Made by a program: the position numbers and the translations under genes. The notes below the pieces were generated by a model, which saw only the letters and a program-made list of their open reading frames with translations, searched no databases and had not been told where the DNA came from. From contig CAXKVV010001601.1 in the NCBI GenBank assembly GCA_964058805.1, positions 1-29,940 of the forward strand: a stretch of DNA of 29,940 bases, read 5' to 3'. This document shows positions 22,571-29,940 of the stretch, one piece after another (within the stretch, counting starts at the first letter, position 1; the number at the start of each line of letters is the position of its first letter). The stretch is from Schoenoplectus triqueter. Lineage: Eukaryota > Streptophyta > Magnoliopsida > Poales > Cyperaceae.

Positions 22571-23356
22571 AATTTTTACCCATGAAGAGAAAAGAAGCTA
22601 ATTAAATTTAAATTCATCAGTTGAGGTAAAATTTGTAATTTTCCACCTTCCATTGCATAGAAGTGTACATCGTGATATTATTTGATGGAACTTTTGCCAA
22701 ATATATGGAACACGAATTAATTATCTTGTTGGGTGGAATATTCAAATATTTCGTAATGTTTTCTTCAATTAACTAGAATCCATATAATCATGCATTCATT
22801 TTCGCCTCACATACTATGAAACATGAAGTCCTACTCACCTAGGGGAAAAATTGGTACCCCCATTTAAAGCAAACGAAGAATCATTTTCTTTCACATAAAA
22901 TATCGACAAAATCCTTCACAATAATCAATAGTTAGGTACTGAATTGTCAAACATCAACGTAATAATCAAAATTAATAATCAATTAATAATTGAAATTAGT
23001 AAAAAAATTGAAAGCGACTTGCTAAGGAGGAAAAGAACAAATTAATTCAATAATGAGAGCGAGAGAGCGATGGGGCATTTAAATTTTCATTTTAATATTG
23101 ATGAAATGTTTTTTGTTTTACTTTGTAAACTAAAACCGCTAGATTAGTCCACCTGCTATTTATCCTATCAAGAGTACGGACAAGAAAATTATAATTTTTT
23201 GGTCATTGAGTGCCTCTTAGACAGTTGTAATTAATGAACTTTTGTCAGGGACCAGCTACAGAAATGACAGATGATTTAATTTTAGAGGAAAATAATAGTC
23301 AATAATAATGAACTATGACAGGAATGAGGTAAAAAGAATCAGTTGGTATATATGAG

Positions 23357-23710
23357 GGTAATGGATCCTTTGAAAATGGGTTATTTTAATAATTTTGATA
23401 ATGATGTTTTAAATAAATATGAAAAAAAAATAAAAATAGAATTTTTTTTATATATATATTCTTCTATAAGTATAGATTGATGGTGATTAAAATTTCATAT
23501 AATTTTATTATTATTTGTTAGACCATCAAAGAATATCAAAATAGTATATACTTCATTATAATTCTAATTTAACAGTTTTTGATGGACTATCAAATGATAA
23601 TAAAATTACATAAAATTTGAAACACCATTAATCTATAAGTAGAAGAACATATCTATAAAAAATTCTATTTTTAAATTTTTTTTCATATTATTTAAAACTT
23701 TTGTTTAAAA
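23357..23710. mobile_element. Palindromic MITE (family F, copy 3)
   Basis: The left end ATGGATCCTTTGAAAATGGG is the best-kept F terminus. From 23416 to 23710 the arms match well, for example ATAGATTGATGGTG against its complement near 23625. The outer right terminus is missing, so it is truncated on that side. Confidence 0.75.
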
Positions 23711-24209
23711 GCATGTAGTGCATCAATCATGGCTCACATTGCACATATACATAACAATAACACATCTCATAAGCTCATCGATCTCAGCCAAAGCTTGAGA
23801 ACTCAGCAAAGCACGTTTCAATCTCGCTGTAATGGAATTTATGATAAAATTGAGTTACAAATTGAAAGGAGCAGTGAAATGCATATAGATTAAGAGCATA
23901 GTAGTTGGAATTGTCAATACAAAGAGTGTTAAAGGTATATGTAGCACCAGAAGTGAGTGAATAGTGAGACTTTTGAATGAATTATGACCGTACGAGATCA
24001 ATATCGCACAGTACCAGTTAACATCACATTTTAACAAGGTTATTAGCCAATTTAAACATCCAATGTCGTGTTAATTCATACAAGCACACAAGAACGATGC
24101 ATTATAGGCTTGGAATCATAAAAAAAATGTTGTTGAAATTGATTGCAATTTATGAGTATAACTCTTCGATACCAATATGCTGCATATGGTGTTGGTGCGC
24201 ATGATGAAC
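23711..24209. other. Unassigned sequence
   Basis: No gene, repeat or element ends recognised. Short frames only. Confidence 0.5.
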
Positions 24210-24580
24210 CACCGAATGGATCTATAATCCATCACCATAGAGAGGCTCCCCAAGGTAAGACGACACTATTGGTCTCGTCCGATCAAAGAGGCGAGGTCTC
24301 AGTCACCGGAGACGTCTCCCAGCGCGAATCTCAGCGAGACGGTTAATGGGAGAGTCAGAGAAACGCAGTCACACAATTATTTATGCATAAAAGAAAATGA
24401 GAGATGCATTTCGGTCTTCTATCTTCTAAAGATTAGTCTCAAAGCAGATCTAACGGTCTGAATAAAATCATTGTTACAGAAGAGAGTAGGTCGGCCCAAT
24501 CTAAGGCTTGGGCCTAACCCATAGGAAAAAGGAGAAAATAAAAGAAAAATAAAACTTGGCCCAATCCATAAAGCCCAAAA
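24210..24580. other. GC-richer island, possible LTR relic
   Basis: It shares GTCACCGGAGAC and GAGACGG with 13730-13770 in the solo LTR and, like that LTR, leads into an AT-rich desert. It also has repeated GGCCCAA/TTGGGCC motifs near 24495-24560. No termini or target duplication are visible, so a retroelement origin is only a suggestion. Confidence 0.35.
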
Positions 24581-25600
24581 CTCAAATAAATAACAGAATA
24601 ATAAAATAAATTATAAATAAATCGTTTAAAAATCTTTCCAAATTCTAAATTGACTCAAATTTATTTCCAAAAATTCATAATTTTTCAAAGTACTTTTTTA
24701 GAATAAATATATTTTATTTTAATAAGTTTTATAATATTATAATAATTAAAACTCAAAACAAAACTCATATTTATTTTAATTTGACCATGCTTTGACTTGA
24801 TATTTTTAGTATAAATAAAAATTTCATAAAATTTATATAAAATAATAAAAAATAATGTATGAATTACTTAAGATTTTTCAGTATTAAAACCTTATGTAAA
24901 ATAAAATAATATAATAATGATAATAATCTCTGAATAAATGATAATATACTAATAAAATAATAATATTAAATGATAAAAGGATAATAATAAAAATGGGTGG
25001 ATAATAATATGAAGAATAATAATATAATATTTTGATCAAAATAATGATAATAAAATAAATAATAATAATAATATATATATAGATATAAGCATAAAGTTAC
25101 AAAATGCTTTAAATATAATAATAAAATAAACAAAATACTTTAAAGATACAATAAGAAAATATAATAATAAAATAATAAAAATATTGTAGTAATAAATAAA
25201 GAGAAAAAATATAAATAATAAAAAGAAAAGAGAATAATAATGATAATGTATTGAAAATAATAAGTCTTTTGTTAATAAAAGTAATAATAATAAGAAAAAT
25301 AATAAATAATAATGAAAATAATAAAAAAATATATAAAAGAAAAAGAAAAAATAACATAATAAAACATAAAAGCAAAATATTATAAAGATAAAATAAAATA
25401 TAATAAAAATAATATAAAAGAGAATAATATAGCAAATAAAGAGAAAAGTAAAATAAAAATAAATAAATAAAAATAAGAATAAGAATAAAAAAATAATGTG
25501 ATAAGAAAAATAATAAAAATATACATAATAAATAAAGTAATAAAGAGAATAATACAATAAAAATAATGAAAAAAATAGAGAAAAGGGAAATGACAAGTAT
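24580..25600. repeat. AT-rich low-complexity tract rich in AAT/ATAA
   Basis: About 1 kb is nearly all A and T, with endless AATAATA and AAAATAA steps and A bias on the plus strand. The long minus-strand frames over 25036-25627 encode only Phe, Ile, Leu, Tyr and Ser and are composition artefacts. Confidence 0.9.
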
Positions 25601-25655
25601 AATGATGATAATGATGATCATCATCATACAGTGATGATGATCATCATCATATGAT
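25599..25655. repeat. GATGAT/ATCATC palindromic repeat
   Basis: A (GAT)n run meets (ATC)n to make GATGATCATCATC-type palindromes, twice in 55 bp around ACAGT. It would form short hairpins. It is GC-richer than the tract before it. Confidence 0.8.
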
Positions 25656-25863
25656 GACGAAGAGTATCACGTGAAGGATATAGAGAAGATGGAAAGCACG
25701 ATGACAAGGATGATGGTCTCACGATCATCCAGGTGTCAGCCATCTCGTAAAGCTTGTATCCTTGGTTTTGAATGGCCAAGTTCACAAGTCCATCTTTCAG
25801 TATAGCTACCTCAATATTAAACCAGCCGAGTACTTTGGGTTTAACTTTGTGCGTATGATAATT

Positions 25864-26728
25864 CTAGGTTCATGAATTAACTAAGTACTTCAGATTCATA
25901 ATCTAAAAGATCAGTAAAATATGCAAGCGAATTAAATTCGCTAATCTTCTAATTTATCAACCTCAAGATCAGCTGATGTAATGCTTCAAGCTTGATTTTG
26001 TGTGATTGGATGGGTAATGTCATCCTGAATCAAAAGGATACACCTAGGTTCATGAATTGGCACAGTGCTTCAGATTCATAATTTAGAAGATCAGTAAGAT
26101 GTGCATGTGAGTTAAGTTCACTAATCTTCAGATTTACTAACCTCAAGGTCAGCTGGTATAGCGTTTCAAGCTTGGTTTTGTGTGATTGGATGGGTAATGT
26201 CGCCTTGAATCAAAAGGGCACACCTCGGTTCATGAAATGGCCCAGTGCTTCAGATTCATAATCTAGAAGATCAATAAGATATGCATGCGAGTTAAGTTCG
26301 TTAATCTTCTGATTTACCAACCTCAAGGCCAGCTGGCATAGCGCTTCAAGCTTAATTTTGTGTGATTAGATAGGTAATGTCACCCTGAATCAAAAGGACG
26401 TGCCTAGGTTCATGAATTGGCTTAGTGCTTCAGAATCATAATCTAGAAGATCAGTAAGATGTGCATGCGAGTTAAATTCGCTAATCTTCTAATTTACTAA
26501 CCTCAAGACCAGCTGGTATCGCGCTTCAGGCTTAGTTTTGTGCGATTGGATGAAAATGTCGCCCTAAATCAAAAGGACACACTTAGGTTCATGGATCAGC
26601 TCAACGCCTCATATTCATAATCTAGAAGATCGATGAGATGTTCCAGCGAGCCAAATTTGCTAATCCACTGATATACTAATTTCAAGATTGACTAACACAA
26701 TAAGTTTGATTTTGTATAATTGGCCGGG
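25864..26728. repeat. Tandem repeat, about 180-bp unit, about 4.8 copies
   Basis: Units start at the CTAGGTTCATGAATT-like motif at 25864, 26044, 26224, 26404 and about 26583, giving periods of 180, 180, 180 and 179. Shared blocks are TTCAGATTCATAATCT, AGATCAGTAAGATGTGCA, AACCTCAAG-CAGCTGG and TTTTGTGTGATTGGATG. Units 1-4 differ at scattered sites; unit 5 is clearly more diverged. Related sequence flanks both ends (near 25734 and 26727). All frames have stops. Confidence 0.92.
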
Positions 26729-27217
26729 TATCAGCTACCTTATAAAGGTTCATGCTATGGGTTTTGGATTGTCAAACTCATAAGTTCATAACCTGATGTT
26801 CACGATCCATCGTTTCACTTATTGCACCAAACTTCATACGCTAATGCTTCACAATCACTCGATCACTTATTTATACTTAGCTATTATATTTGCTTTCCCT
26901 TTCAAGATCTAGAGGTGCCTCGAGGTTAAGAGCTCAAGGTAATTAACGATAGGGCTTGTACCTATCGGAATCTATAAGAACTCACAATCTCCAAAAAATT
27001 CCTAAATGTACATTTCATATTTATGATATATCCTAAATGCACGCTTAAAGTGATCTCTGTGTCCTTCTTTCGTAATCCATCACCCCAAGCGATATAGATT
27101 GAATTTTAAGTACCGCACACAGATATTACGTACAAAACCTCTAAGTGACATACAAGTGATAGTGCGGTAACAACTAACGATTAAGTACCGCACATGGATT
27201 ATATATTTCATTGCTCC
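26729..27217. other. Right flank of the tandem array and unassigned sequence
   Basis: GTATCAGCTACCTTATAAAG and the following GGGTTTTGGATTGTCAAACT resemble 25734-25793 on the far side of the array. AAGTACCGCACA occurs at about 27109 and 27183. No gene is visible. Confidence 0.5.
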
Positions 27218-27218
27218 C

Positions 27219-27273
<55 letters not shown>
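27218..27273. repeat. (TA)n(GA)n microsatellite
   Basis: A TA run passes into a GA run, the same order as at 16905-16972, again at the left edge of a MITE. Confidence 0.95.
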
Positions 27274-27274
<1 letters not shown>

Positions 27275-27680
27275 TGCATTATGGTGCTTTGTAAAGCAAA
27301 AAATCAAGTTTGCTTCTTCAAGAAATTTCATATCACGACAGCTCAAACAGTCAATCTAAATTGCTCAATAATTTCTTTATTCTAAAATTTTATGGGATAT
27401 TAAATTTCATTATTTTTTAAGCTTTTTAGCTATTTATAAATTATTTTCAAAAATTATCTTTGTTTAATATAAGCAAATGACCTATTTCGGGGCTATTTTA
27501 AAAATAATTTAAAAAATAGCTAAAATCTCAAAAAAAAATCATGAAATTTAATATCTCATAGGATTTTCATATGAAGAAATTATTAAACAATTTAGATTGA
27601 CTATTTGAACTATCAGGATATAAAATCTCTTACTATAGCAACAACAGATTTTTATTTTATAAAGCACTATAATTCATCTC
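27271..27680. mobile_element. Palindromic MITE (family E-like) between microsatellites
   Basis: The left end GAGATGCATTATGGTGCTTT pairs with the complement of the right end, GAGATGAATTATAGTGCTTT. Inward, both arms carry TCAAA-AGTCAATCTAAATTG and AATAATTTCTT. TGCTTT and AAAGCA at 27285-27298 form a small inner inverted repeat. The right flank is (CA)n(TA)n. It is related to the element at 16114-16500. Confidence 0.85.
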
Positions 27681-27683
27681 TAT

Positions 27684-27724
<41 letters not shown>
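27684..27724. repeat. (CA)n(TA)n microsatellite
   Basis: A CA run turns into a TA run at the right edge of the MITE. Confidence 0.95.
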
Positions 27725-28190
27725 AGGAATAAGATTACAATAAAATGGAGTAACACACTTTGACACTAAATCTGAACCATATATCTAATTTCAATCAACA
27801 GATTTGATGTTATTCTTTTAATTTACTCTGTGGTTCTCATCATTAGCTCACTTTATTTTCGTTCCCTTCTGATCTTCTCTTCATTTTTGGTACCTTCTCT
27901 CCCAAATAAAATATTAGAGGACCATAGAGATGGAGCATAAACTTGAGACTAGACATTACTTTAGTAGACACTGCTCCTATTCTTCTCCTTTGATCTCTAA
28001 TTTTTTATGGCTTATCTATTCCTTTGCTCATAGAGATCTCTACTATTTAATATTGTGCTCTTCTTGTACTCACGCCTTGCAAACCACTCAAAAGAGAGGT
28101 GACTTCAAGAGTGAAGCTTTAACACTAAGTGATGATTACGTAAAATAAAAAGCGCTCTGAGTAAACTCTAAAAAACTAAAATGCTAGACG
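27725..28190. other. Unassigned sequence
   Basis: It includes a 72-codon frame (27930-28148) with no recognised domain. No element ends are visible. Confidence 0.5.
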
Positions 28191-28196
28191 AGGAAG

Positions 28197-28470
28197 GTGG
28201 CGTCGTCGGCCTCCCCCTCCTCCCCTTTCATACCTCCTCCCCTCCCCTACCTCCTCTTTCTCCTCTCCTTTACAACTAAACCACCTATACAACCCGCTTT
28301 TGCCCGTGACGACCATGATGCTCTCCTAATCACCATGACACTCGTTAGACCACCACGATGTCCAACTGTAGAACGACCACTCGTGACGCACGCCTCTGCT
28401 CGCAACGACCACCACGATGTCCATTTGTACAACGATCATCTGTGACGCTTGCGCCTCCACCCACCATACC
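28197..28470. repeat. GC-rich CT tract followed by a 59-bp degenerate tandem repeat
   Basis: A pyrimidine tract (28215-28270) precedes repeats starting CCACCACGATGTCC at 28350 and 28409, with a weaker earlier copy near 28306. The overlapping short frames on both strands are caused by the repeat and the local GC content. I do not call a gene here. Confidence 0.65.
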
Positions 28471-29940
28471 GACGATCGATTTTATTTTTATTTTTATTCT
28501 CTTTCTTTTAAAAATGCTTCTAAAGAATTTTTGCAAATTCTCATCTTTTTTCTTTCTTTTTCTTTATCTTTTATTTTCTTTTTCATCGTTCTTCTTGTAC
28601 ATTCATTTTTTTTAATGACAAATTGGATAGGTGTTTTTTCTTTCCCCTTCAAAAAAAATATCCTCAAACAAACAAGCATCATTACATTATATTTGTGCTC
28701 TCCATTTAATATTAGTTGAGATTAGGCATAGTCCTAAGAGCTCAGTTTTTGAACTCAGTTCGGTTGGTTCTTTAAAAAATTTGGTCCTTATACGATCCTC
28801 ATAAGTCCGGTCTGGCCCTTTCTAATGATAAAGATCGGGATTCTAAAAAATTGGGCTCAAATTTTAAAAAATAAGTCCTTACCAAATTCAGCCCTTTTCG
28901 TACCTTGCCCGACACTTCATAGGCCCTTTGTTTAATATTTGTATATTAATTATGCTTAAAAAATTAAAATAAGTTGTCAAATAAAAAATATAATTTAATA
29001 TTTTTATACAAATATCAATTAACATTAAAAATAATATAATCATAAAAAAAATATTATGTCCTTATCCATCGACCCTTATCCAGATTTTAGAGTTGGAAGG
29101 GTTGAGTTTCTCAAAGGTCAAACTTACTCCTTTTTAAGCTATTTAAATTTGACCCTCTAAATTTTTGTATTAAATTTGATTCTTTTGTAGACCCGCTAGA
29201 TCCGCTCTGATCTGATCGTTAAGGACAATACCTAGTTGAGATCCGATAAAATTCCAAGCGAAGTGGGAAGATCCGATTACAGTCCATCTCAGAAAAAAAT
29301 AAAATAGAGTGCTTCTCTCCTTCCCATGTATCAAATTAAATTATCGCACGTGGAAGTTAACTCCAATTTTCATCTCAATTGGACATAGATCTTATGTTGT
29401 CCGTCTATTTGTGTGCATAAGGCAGACGAGAGATGCACGGCAAGGAAGATGGAGGTGCATTGGATAGTGAAAAAGGGACTATTGGAGTGATGGTGTGTTG
29501 GAGATGCTCCTCATTTCTCTGAGGAAGAAGATGACGAAGGATGAACTCGTCCACTTCACTGATTTAGGTCCATACAAATACTAATTAAGGTTTGTCAAGC
29601 GATTTCCGAACGCGATTTGGAGGGGAAGTTTTCTCGCCGAATGAAATCGACTTTGCTATCTTCACCCTTTCCGATAACGAAAAAGTTGGAATTTTCGATC
29701 TAAATTCTGAAACCAGTAGGTTCCAGGCACATCTATCTAAATTCTATATGAACAGATAAGATTTGTTTATTTAGAAGAACAGCTTGACGTTCCTATCATC
29801 AACGTGACTCACAGCTTGTCGAGAAGACTCTCTTTGAGAGAAGAGAGCACAATTGTAGAGAAGACTTTCTCTCTTGTTGTTCTATTGGGGCAATGGAGAA
29901 GGAAAACAAAAAGGAGAGTGGGACGGAGGGGAAGAGAAAC
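28471..29940. other. Unassigned sequence to the window end
   Basis: Mixed AT-rich stretches and GC-moderate segments. No frame with a recognisable domain occurs on either strand, and there is no copper amine oxidase exon. The last 200 bp are purine-rich and could lead into a gene beyond the window. Confidence 0.5.

Noticed and set aside
25036..25627. Two overlapping minus-strand frames of 172-186 codons, apparently hydrophobic membrane proteins
   Set aside because: They lie in an AAT-rich low-complexity tract. The Phe/Ile/Leu/Tyr content is what T-rich triplets give, and no domain is present.
28197..28719. Several overlapping frames on both strands, one with a signal-like start
   Set aside because: They follow a CT-rich tract and a 59-bp tandem repeat; all frames are open by composition and none has a known domain.

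Overview
The window is nuclear DNA of a flowering plant. Genes have many short, spliced exons with GT-AG introns, long AT-rich non-coding tracts, and dense plant-type transposons. I cannot fix the genus; nothing here is bacterial or organellar.

Layout. (1) 0.9-5.4 kb, minus strand: a complete 13-exon gene for the mitochondrial Kae1/TsaD-family tRNA threonylcarbamoyltransferase (GCP1/QRI7/OSGEPL1 type). I rebuilt it exon by exon to a 458-residue protein with every junction in phase. (2) 5.3-6.2 kb: a 179-bp inverted duplication of the gene's 5' UTR, start codon and targeting presequence, about 98% identical. The copy is fused in frame to the truncated pol of a Ty1/Copia retroelement. (3) 6.2-8.7 kb: the rest of that Copia relic (integrase, reverse transcriptase, likely 3' LTR), broken by frameshifts and lacking RNase H. 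(4) 8.7-10.6 kb: no recognisable gene. (5) 10.6-17.75 kb: a chain of palindromic MITEs joined by (TA)n/(GA)n microsatellites, split by a 4,491-bp solo LTR with a perfect 5-bp target duplication CTTTC. (6) 18.1-20.0 kb, plus strand: the first two coding exons of a copper amine oxidase, 425 codons. They end before the exon that should carry the topaquinone tyrosine and copper ligands. (7) 20.0-29.94 kb: transposon-rich sequence with no matching exon. It holds a hAT-type MITE with 8-bp TSD, three copies of another palindromic family, AAT-rich low complexity, a roughly 180-bp tandem repeat of about five units, and one more microsatellite-flanked MITE.

The two genes are unrelated: one modifies mitochondrial tRNA, the other would oxidise amines. 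The points of most interest are the capture of the GCP1 presequence by Copia pol, which also forms a potential hairpin against GCP1, and the microsatellite-linked MITE chain whose families share a 16-bp palindrome near one end.
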